The position numbers were made by a program, and so were the translations under genes. Below are positions 8,365 through 15,387 of a stretch of 30,522 nucleotides of DNA, piece after piece. The stretch is taken from assembly GCA_050734185.1 (NCBI GenBank), contig JBOHUE010000056.1, positions 1 through 30,522 of the forward strand, given 5' to 3'. Numbering within the stretch: the stretch's first letter is position 1; the number at the start of each line of letters is the position of its first letter. This stretch comes from JAFALX01 sp050734185 (GTDB lineage: Bacteria; Chloroflexota; Dormibacteria; Aeolococcales; Aeolococcaceae). The notes under the pieces were generated by a model. That model saw only the letters and a list, made by a program, of their open reading frames with translations, had not been told where the DNA came from and did not search any database.

Positions 8365-9837
8365 CTACGCAGCGACAACGGATGAGGGCGCGCCGCACCA
8401 CTTCGTGAGCGCCCCCGCGACTCCTGCGTCAGTTCCGTCTCCAACCCAGGCAACATAGCCGTCCGGCCGCACCAGCACGGCTGACGGAGCACTCACGACA
8501 CCCAGCACCGGCAGCTCCCAAGCACCGTCGTACGTCGCGTCGATCGACCGCACGCGACCGACCGATGACGTGATATCGAGCGCGCCAGGCGCCCCGAGGT
8601 TGAGCAGCATCGGCTTTGCGTCGTGCAGCAGCGCAAACACATGCGTCGGACCGTCCGCGGTCATCAGGTCGATGTCCGGCATGCGACGTCCCAGCAGCGG
8701 ATGTCCGTCACCGAGCTCGTAGTGGATGTCGAGACCCGAGATCATCGCCGCCATGTGCTTGCGAGGCTCGTCCATGCTGAGGACCTGCGACAGGAAGTCG
8801 CGCAGCGCGTCGACGCGCGGGTTGCCGCGGGTCAGCACCGTTTGCGCAAGCGTGTTCTGCATCACGCGGGCCGCCACCGGCTGCCGCTCCGACTGGTAGG
8901 TATCGAGCAGGGTCTCTGGTGAGAAGCCGGTCACCACCTGAGCGAGCTTCCAGCCGAGATTCACCGCGTCCTGAACGCCGAGGTTCAGCCCCTGTCCGCC
9001 GAGCGGCGCGTGAATGTGCGCGGCGTCGCCGGCGAGCAACACGCGCCCGTCACGGTACGACGCCGCCTGGCGGGTGGCGTCCGTGAAGCGCGATACCCAT
9101 CGCGCACTGCGCGTCCCATAGTGCGTGCCCCGCGCATCCACGAGTGCATCGCGCAGGTCCTCGAGCGTCGGCGTGCCCGAGCGCCCGACCTCCTCTTCGC
9201 GCACCACCACACCGACCACGCCATCGCCAAGCGAAGCGACGGCATGCACGCCCTTGTCGTCACGGCGGACGCCGAACTCGAGCTCGCCGTCTATCTCGAC
9301 TTCGCCGAGCAGGTAGCTGGTCACCGGATCCCATCCGGGGAACTCGATGCCCGCGGCCTTGCGCACGGCGCTGCGTCCGCCGTCACACCCGACGAGGTAC
9401 TCGGCGCGCAACGGCGGGCCCGATGACAGCGTCACATCAACGCCGCTGCCGTCCTTTGTGAATCCAACAAACGCTCGTTCGCGCTGCAGTGGGACACCGA
9501 GCTCCTCGACCCAGTCCGCCAGGATGTGCTCGGCGTACCGCTGCCACAACGCGAGTCCGTAGTTGTGTCGCGTGGGAAAGTCGCTGATGTCGAGCGGGAC
9601 TCCGCCGAACGACGCGACCTGCGCCGTTTGGCCCTGTGCGACAAAGCGATCCGCCACGCCGCGCTGGTCGAGGACCTCGAGGGTGCGCGACTGCAATCCG
9701 CCGGCACGCGAGCTTTCACGGTCCACCGCGGCGCGCATCTCGACAACGGCGACATCGACACCCGCCAGCGCGAGCTCCGCCGCCAGCATCATTCCGGTTG
9801 GACCTGCTCCGACTATCACGACCGCGTGCTCTCCCAT
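8365..9837 (-). CDS. FAD-dependent aromatic-ring monooxygenase
   Basis: A 490-residue flavoprotein of the PheA/TfdB (p-hydroxybenzoate hydroxylase-like) class, which uses NAD(P)H and O2 to hydroxylate aromatic compounds or inactivate polyketide-type drugs. Visible features are the N-terminal dinucleotide fold VIVGAGPTGMMLAAELA (residues 6-22), the DG-type motif VGCDGGRSAVRKAAGIEFPG (about 150-170), and the FAD ribityl motif GRVLLAGDAAHIHAPLGGQG followed by NLGVQDAVNLGWKLA. The last 90 or so residues resemble the thioredoxin-like tail of this class. GGGAGGAG lies about 6 nt before the ATG, fixing the start. Substrate cannot be predicted. The gene is divergent from a methyltransferase gene and leads a minus-strand run containing the ParB-like and GYD genes. 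Confidence 0.92.
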   Translation of the reverse strand: MGEHAVVIVGAGPTGMMLAAELALAGVDVAVVEMRAAVDRESSRAGGLQSRTLEVLDQRGVADRFVAQGQTAQVASFGGVPLDISDFPTRHNYGLALWQRYAEHILADWVEELGVPLQRERAFVGFTKDGSGVDVTLSSGPPLRAEYLVGCDGGRSAVRKAAGIEFPGWDPVTSYLLGEVEIDGELEFGVRRDDKGVHAVASLGDGVVGVVVREEEVGRSGTPTLEDLRDALVDARGTHYGTRSARWVSRFTDATRQAASYRDGRVLLAGDAAHIHAPLGGQGLNLGVQDAVNLGWKLAQVVTGFSPETLLDTYQSERQPVAARVMQNTLAQTVLTRGNPRVDALRDFLSQVLSMDEPRKHMAAMISGLDIHYELGDGHPLLGRRMPDIDLMTADGPTHVFALLHDAKPMLLNLGAPGALDITSSVGRVRSIDATYDGAWELPVLGVVSAPSAVLVRPDGYVAWVGDGTDAGVAGALTKWCGAPSSVVAA

Positions 9838-9901
9838 CGCTGTCTCCTCCCAAATCCATCGGTGCTGAGCCGGCCCGCGAGTCTGCACCGAGGCGCCCCT
9901 C

Positions 9902-9929
9902 TTGCCGCAAGCCCCCCGTCGACTACTAT
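9902..9929 (+). promoter_or_regulatory. Candidate promoter for the methyltransferase gene
   Basis: TTGCCG (9902-9907), a 16-nt spacer and TACTAT (9924-9929) form a plausible sigma70-type promoter in the 110-nt divergent region. GGGAGGGG (9938-9945) next to GTG 9948 serves as ribosome binding site. Confidence 0.45.
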
Positions 9930-9947
9930 GTTGAAGAGGGAGGGGAC

Positions 9948-10721
9948 GTGTCATCGACACCTGACGACGACATGCGGATCGCCGCCAATCGCGACAACGG
10001 GGATGACCGCGTCGCGATCCATTTCAACTCCCGCTTCTATGACGTCGAGGGATGGTTGCGGGACAAGAAGGGGCCGCGACCGTGGGAGCAGAAGGCGCTC
10101 GGCGACGTCTCGGGGCTGCACCTGGTGCATCTCCAGTGCCACTTCGGGCTCGATACCCTCGCCTGGGCTCGGGCGGGCGCGTCTGTCGTCGGACTCGACT
10201 TCGCGCCCTCCGCGATCGCGACTGCGAAATCGCTGGCCGAGCGTTCCGGCCTGGCTGCCTCGGCCGAGTTCGTCTGCGCCCGCGACGGCGCGCTGGGCTG
10301 GCTGCCGAGTGTTGACCGCTGGGCGGAGCAGGTCGCCGGCCTTCTGCGCGCGGGCGGCCGTGTGTACATCCACGACGGCCACCCGCTTGCGTGGGCACTC
10401 GCCGACGACCGGCTCGCGTTCGCGCACACGTACTTCGAGGAATCCGAACGGCCGCTCGTCGACGATTCGGGTGCGACGTACACCGACTCAGTCGGTCCTC
10501 CGCAACACACACGCACGTACGAATGGAATCACTCGATCGGGGAGATCGTGACCGCGCTGTCGCGCCACGGGCTACACCTGAACTGGCTCATCGAGCACGA
10601 CTGGACGGTATGGCCACGCTTCCGCTGGCTCATCGAACAACCCGACGGCAGGTGGAGCCTGCCGCCCGACGTGCCGCGCGTCCCGTTGACATTCGGCCTG
10701 CTCGCGACGCGGCCCCGCTGA
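9948..10721 (+). CDS. Class I SAM methyltransferase with apparent internal deletion
   Basis: A 257-residue protein with SAM-binding motif I (LHLVHLQCHFGLDTLAWARAG) and GLDFAPSAIATAKSLA after it, then AEFVCAR, RVYIHDGHPLAWAL and a typical family C-terminus ending LTFGLLATRPR. Relatives as I know them have about 20-30 residues between the 'FV-A' strand and 'GAL-WLPD', including the FD-VY-T strand (motif IV). Here FVCAR (residues 108-112) joins almost directly to DGALGWLPSVDRW (113-125), so this segment is missing while the frame is kept. The product probably folds poorly or lacks activity unless the gap is tolerated. GTG 9948 is supported by an adjoining GGGAGGGG. The gene ends directly against a convergent VOC gene. 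Substrate is unknown. Confidence 0.85.
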   Translation: MSSTPDDDMRIAANRDNGDDRVAIHFNSRFYDVEGWLRDKKGPRPWEQKALGDVSGLHLVHLQCHFGLDTLAWARAGASVVGLDFAPSAIATAKSLAERSGLAASAEFVCARDGALGWLPSVDRWAEQVAGLLRAGGRVYIHDGHPLAWALADDRLAFAHTYFEESERPLVDDSGATYTDSVGPPQHTRTYEWNHSIGEIVTALSRHGLHLNWLIEHDWTVWPRFRWLIEQPDGRWSLPPDVPRVPLTFGLLATRPR

Positions 10722-11099
10722 CTACGAAACCTGCGTCAGCGAGAGCGTGTTCCCGTCGGGATCCTGAAACCACGCGATACGCGCGCCACTCGGTGACCGC
10801 CAGACGCCCAGGTCGTCCTGGTCGACGCCCTCATACCGCTGCATGGCAACGCCGCGCGCCTTCAGCTCGCCGACAGATCGTGCAATGTCGTCGACGCGCC
10901 AGCCCGCCACTGTGAACGGCTGAGGCGCCAAGTGGGCAACCGGCGTCACTCGCAAGGTGGTGCCGCCGCAGTCGAACGTGAGCGCGAACGGCGTCTCCTC
11001 GATAAGCGTCAAACCGAGCGTGCCTTCGTAGAAGCCCTTGGCGCGAGCGGCATCGGTGGTCGCGAGGAACGCGACGAGCGGAGCGCCGGTGAGCACCAC
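10722..11099 (-). CDS. VOC (glyoxalase/bleomycin-resistance) family protein
   Basis: A 125-residue single-domain VOC protein with paired beta-alpha-beta-beta-beta modules: LVAFLATTDAARAKGFYEGTLGL at the N-terminus and RIAWFQDPDGNTLSLTQVS at the C-terminus. The family includes glyoxalases, dioxygenases and antibiotic-binding proteins. The usual first metal-binding His is replaced here (LVAFLATTD) and the last acidic ligand position reads Ser (NTLSL), so metal catalysis is doubtful and a binding role is possible. It follows the CoA-binding protein gene by 10 nt on the same strand, probably as one transcript, and abuts the methyltransferase stop on the other strand. No specific substrate can be named. 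Confidence 0.87.
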   Translation of the reverse strand: MVLTGAPLVAFLATTDAARAKGFYEGTLGLTLIEETPFALTFDCGGTTLRVTPVAHLAPQPFTVAGWRVDDIARSVGELKARGVAMQRYEGVDQDDLGVWRSPSGARIAWFQDPDGNTLSLTQVS

Positions 11100-11109
11100 G
11101 GCGCTCGAC

Positions 11110-11547
11110 TCAGCCGATCGCGGCGAGCTGTTTGATGGCGTCGCTCTCGGGACGGTCCTCGATCACGACGATCCCTGCATCGCCTGCGATCGTCCGAGCA
11201 TCGTCGGCCAATCGCCCTCGCTGCACCCACACCGCACGAGCGCCCAGCGCGACGGCGCGCCGCACGATGGCGACGTGCTCCGCCTCCGGCCGGAACAACG
11301 CGATGGCGTCGACATGCGCCGGCATCGCGTCCAGCGCTCGGATCATGAGCGCCGGATCACCCTCGCGCTCGGCAGCCATGACCTCAACGCCGTCGGCCGA
11401 CGGAGGCGCGTTGCCGGGGTCGACAACGCCATAGGCGGATGCGGTGCCGTTCGCGAGGTTCGCGGACAGCACCACACACCCCGCGGCAAGCAGGGCGCGG
11501 GGGATCTCCTGGCTGGGCCAGTCCACGAGAAGCACGGCAACCGGCAT
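11110..11547 (-). CDS. CoA-binding domain protein
   Basis: A 145-residue Rossmann-fold protein of the small CoA-binding family. It shows the pattern of an early strand, ANLANGTASAYGVVDPGNAP, VDAIALFRPEAEHVAIVRRAVALGARAVWVQRG, and a late ADDARTIAGDAGIVVIEDR, equivalent to the CoA-binding domain of succinyl-CoA synthetase alpha subunits. The usual N-terminal 'VGASxxP' loop is altered (VLLVDWPSQEIPRALLAAG), so CoA binding is inferred only from family. TACCCT lies 9 nt before the ATG, giving a leaderless-type start. The gene is divergent from the LigD polymerase gene and precedes the VOC gene by 10 nt. Confidence 0.82.
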   Translation of the reverse strand: MPVAVLLVDWPSQEIPRALLAAGCVVLSANLANGTASAYGVVDPGNAPPSADGVEVMAAEREGDPALMIRALDAMPAHVDAIALFRPEAEHVAIVRRAVALGARAVWVQRGRLADDARTIAGDAGIVVIEDRPESDAIKQLAAIG

Positions 11548-11556
11548 GACCGTCGC

Positions 11557-11562
11557 AGGGTA
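11557..11562 (-). promoter_or_regulatory. -10 box for the CoA-binding/VOC transcript
   Basis: On the minus strand TACCCT (TAnnnT) ends 9 nt before ATG 11547, matching the leaderless arrangement seen elsewhere in the window. No Shine-Dalgarno is present. Confidence 0.4.
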
Positions 11563-11585
11563 CGGCGCGGACGCACCGCCTCGGG

Positions 11586-11591
11586 TATGGT
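11586..11591 (+). promoter_or_regulatory. -10 box for the LigD-polymerase gene
   Basis: TATGGT (TAnnnT) ends 9 nt before ATG 11601 and faces away from the minus-strand -10 box at 11557-11562, so the 53-nt gap seems to hold two back-to-back leaderless promoters. Confidence 0.45.
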
Positions 11592-11600
11592 GATCGCGCC

Positions 11601-12653
11601 ATGGAAGGCAACACCGTGCTGGTGGAGGCGGCGGGTCACGAACTCCCGATCACCAGCCCCGACAAGGTGTTCTTTCCCGAGCGCGGCGAGACCAAGCTGG
11701 ACCTCGTCCGCTACTACGAGTCGGTCGAGGTGCCGCTCATGCGCGCCATGGGTGGCCGCCCGGTGCTCCTCCAGCGGTTCCCCAACGGTGCCGGCGGGCC
11801 GTCCTTCTTCCAGAAGCGCGTTCCCGACTCCCGCCCCGAGTGGCTCGAGACGGCGATCGTGAGCACGCCCAACGGCACGACGTCGAACGCGCTCGTCGCC
11901 GCCGACCTCGCCCACGTCCTATGGGCGGTCAACATCGGCTGCCTCGGCTTCCACGTCTGGCCGTCGCAGGCCGACGATCAGGAGCACGCCAACGAGCTGC
12001 GCATCGACCTCGATCCCGGGCCCGGCGTGACGTTCCCCATGGTCCAGGAGGCCGCACACGAGGTGCACCGGCTGCTGATCGACGACCTGCACGTCGCCTG
12101 CATGCCCAAGACCACGGGCAACCGCGGCATCCACGTGTACGTCCGGCTGCAACCGCGCTGGACGTCCATCGAGGTGCGCAGTGCCGCGGTCGCCGTCGCG
12201 CGCGAGCTGGAGCGCCGCCGCCCCGACCTCATCACCGCGTCCTGGTGGAAGGAGGAGCGTGGTACGCGCGTTTTTGTCGACTTCAACCAGAACGCGCCGC
12301 ACAAGACGATCTTCGGTGCGTGGTCGGTGCGTGCGCGGCCGGGCGCCCAGGTGTCGACGCCGTTCGCGTGGGAGGAGCTCGACGCGATCGATCCCACCAC
12401 GCTCACGATGGTCACGGTGCCGCCTCGGGTTGCGAGTGACGGCGACCCGTGGGAGCCCATGTCGGCCTCGCCGCAGTCGCTGGGGCCGATCCTCGAGCTG
12501 GTCGCGCGCGATCAGGCGAACGGACTGGTCGACGCGCCGTGGCCGCCGGTGTACCCCAAGATGCCCGGTGAGCCGCCTCGCGTGGCGCCCAGCCGGGCGC
12601 GCGTCAAACCGGACGCCAGTCCGGACGCGCAAACACCAGCTGCACATCGCTGA
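11601..12653 (+). CDS. Stand-alone LigD-type primase-polymerase domain
   Basis: A 350-residue protein equivalent to the polymerase (PolDom) part of LigD, which fills gaps with nucleotides or ribonucleotides during non-homologous end joining. Seen are the N-terminal ISPDKVFFPERG-like motif (ITSPDKVFFPERGETKLDLV), FFQKRVPDSRPEW, the metal-binding acidic motif ELRIDLDPGPG (about residues 133-143), TGNRGIHVYVRL, and VFVDFNQNAPHKTI. No ligase or nuclease domain is attached and no Ku gene lies in the window, so it must work with partners encoded elsewhere. ATG 11601 agrees with the family start and a -10 box 9 nt upstream. The last 50 nt overlap the 3' end of the convergent cyclopropane synthase gene; this C-terminal tail is Pro/Arg-rich and probably disordered. 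Confidence 0.92.
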   Translation: MEGNTVLVEAAGHELPITSPDKVFFPERGETKLDLVRYYESVEVPLMRAMGGRPVLLQRFPNGAGGPSFFQKRVPDSRPEWLETAIVSTPNGTTSNALVAADLAHVLWAVNIGCLGFHVWPSQADDQEHANELRIDLDPGPGVTFPMVQEAAHEVHRLLIDDLHVACMPKTTGNRGIHVYVRLQPRWTSIEVRSAAVAVARELERRRPDLITASWWKEERGTRVFVDFNQNAPHKTIFGAWSVRARPGAQVSTPFAWEELDAIDPTTLTMVTVPPRVASDGDPWEPMSASPQSLGPILELVARDQANGLVDAPWPPVYPKMPGEPPRVAPSRARVKPDASPDAQTPAAHR

Positions 12654-13800
12654 CGCGCCGCTCGGCGAATCCCGCCTCGCAGTACGCGAAGTAGTAGCGC
12701 CACATGCGCAGAAACGACTCGCTGAGTCCCATCGAGCGCGCCGCATCCAACCGGCTGTCGAGCGACTCGCGCCAGTGGCGCAGCGTGATCACATAGTCGC
12801 GGCCGATGTCGCGCAGATCGATCACGCTCATGTCGGTCACGCGCTTGGTGCTGTCGATCATCGCCGCCACCGATGGCAGGCAGCCGCCGGGAAACATGTA
12901 GCGCTTGATGAAGTCGCGCCAGCGTTTGGAGCGGTCGAACTCGCGGTCGGGGACCGTGATCGCCTGGATCGCGGCGACACCGTCCGGACGCAGCCGCTTG
13001 GCGATGATGCTGAAGAACTCGTCGTAGAGCCGCCAGTCGACGGCCTCGATCATCTCGATGGACACCACGTGCGAGAAGCTGCCGCGTACGTCGCGATAGT
13101 GCTCGCGCAGGACGGTGACACGGTCGTCGAGGCCCTCGCGCGCAGCCAACTCTGTGGCGTGGGCGTACTGCTCTTCGCTGATCGTGGTCGTCGTCACGTG
13201 CGCGCCGTACGCGCGCGCCGCGTGCACCGCAAAGCCGCCCCAGCCCGTGCCGATCTCGAGCACGCGCGAGTCGCGGTTGAGCCCGACACGCCGCGCGATG
13301 CCGTCGAACTTCGCGGTCTGCGCCTCCTGCAGCGTCATCTCGGGACGCTCGAAGACGGCGCAGGAGTACGCCATGGTCGGGTCGAGGAACAGCTTGAAGA
13401 AGTCGTTGCCGAGGTCGTAGTGGGCGTGGATGTTGCGCCGGTCCTCGTCCCCGGTCGGCGCGTGGCTCGACGAGGACGTGCCCAGGCTGCGCAGGCGCGT
13501 CAGCGGGTTTCGCAGCAACCGGTTGAGCCGGTCGAGATTGCGCGCGAGGATGCGGAGCACCGCGACGATGTCGTCGCTGTCCCACAGCCCCTCCATGTAC
13601 GCCTCCGCGAGGCCGACGCCGCCGCCCGTGAGCGCGCGGCGCCACATGTGCGGCTGGCTGACGACGATCTGCGCATCGATGTCGCCGGGCTCGCCGAAGC
13701 GCTCCTCGCGCGCCCCCTCCACTACGGTGAGCTGCCCACCGCGAAGCCGCGAAAGCAGCCTACGCGCCACCGCACCTGCCCCGGAGTCGATGCTGCTCAT
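12604..13800 (-). CDS. cfa: Cyclopropane-fatty-acyl-phospholipid synthase
   Basis: A 398-residue SAM-dependent enzyme that methylenates double bonds of membrane phospholipid acyl chains. The N-terminal domain includes GGVGLAEAYMEGLWDSDDIVAVLR (about 60-83, the family's lipid-region motif). The catalytic domain has IHAHYDLGNDFFKLFLDPTM, the SAM motif VLEIGTGWGGFAVHAA (about 195-210), TTISEEQYAHA, SIEMIEAVDW, and FIKRYMFPGGCLPS, all standard in Cfa proteins. It acts at the inner face of the membrane. GGGGAC just upstream supports ATG 13800. It is 79 nt downstream of the pirin gene on the same strand and overlaps the LigD-polymerase gene tail to tail by 50 nt. A related mycolic-acid-type methyltransferase is possible but less likely. 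Confidence 0.94.
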   Translation of the reverse strand: MSSIDSGAGAVARRLLSRLRGGQLTVVEGAREERFGEPGDIDAQIVVSQPHMWRRALTGGGVGLAEAYMEGLWDSDDIVAVLRILARNLDRLNRLLRNPLTRLRSLGTSSSSHAPTGDEDRRNIHAHYDLGNDFFKLFLDPTMAYSCAVFERPEMTLQEAQTAKFDGIARRVGLNRDSRVLEIGTGWGGFAVHAARAYGAHVTTTTISEEQYAHATELAAREGLDDRVTVLREHYRDVRGSFSHVVSIEMIEAVDWRLYDEFFSIIAKRLRPDGVAAIQAITVPDREFDRSKRWRDFIKRYMFPGGCLPSVAAMIDSTKRVTDMSVIDLRDIGRDYVITLRHWRESLDSRLDAARSMGLSESFLRMWRYYFAYCEAGFAERRVSDVQLVFARPDWRPV

Positions 13801-13866
13801 GTCGTCCCCACAGTTCCCATGACGCTCGGCATCGAATCTCGGATCACCGCGTCCCAGCTTAGAACG

Positions 13867-13879
13867 CCGGCGTCGCCGG
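13867..13879 (-). terminator. Short hairpin just after the pirin stop codon
   Basis: CCGGC/GCCGG with a 3-nt loop begins at the base after the pirin TGA (minus strand). It lacks a U-run and may instead slow or protect the transcript end. Confidence 0.3.
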
Positions 13880-14845
13880 TCAGTCGCCGATGTGGTCGGC
13901 GGGGATGACGCCGAGCTTGCCGGCCTTGAAGTCGGACATCGCCTGCGCTATCTCGGCGTGGGTGTTCATGACGAAGGGGCCGTACCAGGCCACGGGCTCG
14001 CGGATCGGCCGCCCCCCGAGGATGAGGACGTCGAGATTCGGCGAGCGGCTCTCCTGCTCCTGCGCGGCGCCGACCGTGATCACGTCGCCCTCGCCGAACG
14101 CGGCCAGCTGCCCAGTCTGGATGGGCCGCGCCGCGGTGCCGGCGGTCCCGTTGCCGGCGAGCACGTAGACGAGCGCGTTGAACTCGCGCGGCCAGGGCAG
14201 CACCAGCCGCGCGCCCGGGCTGAGCGTGGCGTGCGCCAGCGAGATCGGCGTGTGCGTGACACCGGGGCCCTGGTGTCCGGCGACATCTCCGGCGATGACG
14301 CGCAGCAGCGTGCCGCCGTCGTACGAGGTGAGCAGCGCGACGTTGCCGGCGCGGATGTCCTGGTAGCGCGGCGGGAGCCACTTGTCCGCCGCCGGCAGGT
14401 TGACCCACAGCTGAACGCCGTGGAACAGACCGCCGCTGGCGACGAGCGTCTCCGGCGGCCGCTCGATGTGCAGGATGCCCCGACCCGCGGTCATCCACTG
14501 CGTGTCGCCGTTTGTGATGAGCCCGCCGCCGCCGTTGGAGTCCTGATGCTGGAAAGTGCCGTCGATGATGTACGTCACCGTCTCGAACCCGCGATGCGGG
14601 TGCCACGGCGTGCCCTTGGGCTCGCCTGGCGCGTACTCCACCTCCCCCATCTGGTCCATGTGGATGAACGGATCGATGAGCGCGGGGTCGGCGCCTGCGA
14701 ACGCGCGGCGCACCGGGAATCCCTCGCCCTCCAGTCCATGTGGCGCAGAGGTCACGCTGAGCACAGCACGGTCCTGTGTGGCCGTGGCGTCAGGCAGCGG
14801 AATGTGCGGCAGCGCCGTGATGTCGTCGACGGTGACGGCGGGCAT
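13880..14845 (-). CDS. Pirin family protein
   Basis: A 321-residue bicupin. The N-terminal cupin shows the pirin core HMDQMGEVEYAPGEPKG, then HPHRGFETVTYIIDG (about residues 82-96), HQDSNGG and TAGRGILHIE, which provide the His/His/His/Glu metal site of pirins. The C-terminal cupin (about 195-300) follows. Family members are iron-binding regulators or quercetin 2,3-dioxygenases. AAGGAGACC lies 5-6 nt upstream of ATG 14845, so the start is secure. It follows the VOC dioxygenase-like gene by 26 nt on the same strand and is probably co-transcribed from the promoter in the MarR/VOC divergent region, suggesting a joint role in response to aromatic or phenolic compounds (inference). Confidence 0.93.
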   Translation of the reverse strand: MPAVTVDDITALPHIPLPDATATQDRAVLSVTSAPHGLEGEGFPVRRAFAGADPALIDPFIHMDQMGEVEYAPGEPKGTPWHPHRGFETVTYIIDGTFQHQDSNGGGGLITNGDTQWMTAGRGILHIERPPETLVASGGLFHGVQLWVNLPAADKWLPPRYQDIRAGNVALLTSYDGGTLLRVIAGDVAGHQGPGVTHTPISLAHATLSPGARLVLPWPREFNALVYVLAGNGTAGTAARPIQTGQLAAFGEGDVITVGAAQEQESRSPNLDVLILGGRPIREPVAWYGPFVMNTHAEIAQAMSDFKAGKLGVIPADHIGD

Positions 14846-14871
14846 GCGGTGGTCTCCTTGTTACGTGGCGC

Positions 14872-15330
14872 TCAGAGCGCCAGCGCCTTGATCGGCGACA
14901 TGACGTTCTCTGCGGTCCAATCGACACCGGGCACGTCGATGTACAGCTCGATCTCGTTGCCGTCCGGGTCTTCGATGTACAGGCTGTGCGTGACGGTGTG
15001 GTCGCTCGAGCCGATGACGCGCACGTCCCTCTCGCGGCAGCGCGCGAGCGCCGCGCGCAGCTCGTCATCGGTGTCGCCGACCTTGAGCCCGAAGTGGTAG
15101 AGCCCGAGATGGCGCTGTCGCGGCACCGGCTGCGCGTCGCGTCCCACCTCGATCAGCAACAGCTCGTGGTGCGTGCGCCCGCTGCTGAAGAGCGCCACCG
15201 GGACGCGGGCGCCGTTGTCGCCGCCCGGCATCTCGAGACGGCGCCAGCCGAGAACGTCTCCGTAGAACTGCGCCGAGCGGTCGATGTCGGCAACGTAGAG
15301 AACGATGTGACCCAGCTCTTTGACCTGCAT
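14872..15330 (-). CDS. VOC family protein, extradiol-dioxygenase-like
   Basis: A 152-residue single VOC protein with apparently intact metal ligands: the first His in GHIVLYV (residue 8), the second in LYHFGLKV (about 78), and Glu in GNEIELYID (about 130). This arrangement is that of catechol 2,3-dioxygenase-like proteins such as CatE, which open aromatic diol rings with Fe(II); a glyoxalase or thiol-transferase activity is an alternative. The start ATG 15330 comes 6 nt after a near-consensus promoter (TTGACA, 17 nt, TATGCT), so the transcript should be leaderless. It heads an operon with the pirin gene and is divergent from a MarR regulator that probably controls it. Confidence 0.88.
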   Translation of the reverse strand: MQVKELGHIVLYVADIDRSAQFYGDVLGWRRLEMPGGDNGARVPVALFSSGRTHHELLLIEVGRDAQPVPRQRHLGLYHFGLKVGDTDDELRAALARCRERDVRVIGSSDHTVTHSLYIEDPDGNEIELYIDVPGVDWTAENVMSPIKALAL

Positions 15331-15336
15331 GCCCGG

Positions 15337-15365
15337 AGCATACGCGGATGAGGTTGACGTGTCAA
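15337..15365 (-). promoter_or_regulatory. Sigma70-type promoter for the VOC-pirin operon
   Basis: On the minus strand TTGACA (plus positions 15360-15365), a 17-nt spacer and TATGCT (15337-15342) give a near-consensus promoter, ending 6 nt before ATG 15330. The -35 box overlaps the palindrome at 15353-15366. Confidence 0.75.
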
Positions 15366-15366
15366 C
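15353..15366. promoter_or_regulatory. Palindromic MarR-type operator
   Basis: GTTGACGTGTCAAC has perfect 6-bp arms (GTTGAC/GTCAAC) around GT. It sits between the MarR gene and the VOC-pirin operon, covers the -35 box of the latter and lies 8 nt upstream of the MarR -10 box, so a bound dimer could repress both directions. Binding by the adjacent MarR is inferred. Confidence 0.65.
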
Positions 15367-15373
15367 TTTCTGC

Positions 15374-15379
15374 TAGACT
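15374..15379 (+). promoter_or_regulatory. -10 box for the marR-type gene
   Basis: TAGACT (TAnnnT) ends 8 nt before ATG 15388, a leaderless arrangement. TTGACG at 15354-15359 could act as -35 but the spacer is only 14 nt, so it is not included. Confidence 0.5.
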
Positions 15380-15387
15380 CGATCCTG

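Noticed and set aside
12181..13908. Long plus-strand open frame opposite the cyclopropane synthase gene
   Set aside because: It crosses two clear genes and shows no recognisable domain; it is a shadow of their GC-rich third positions.
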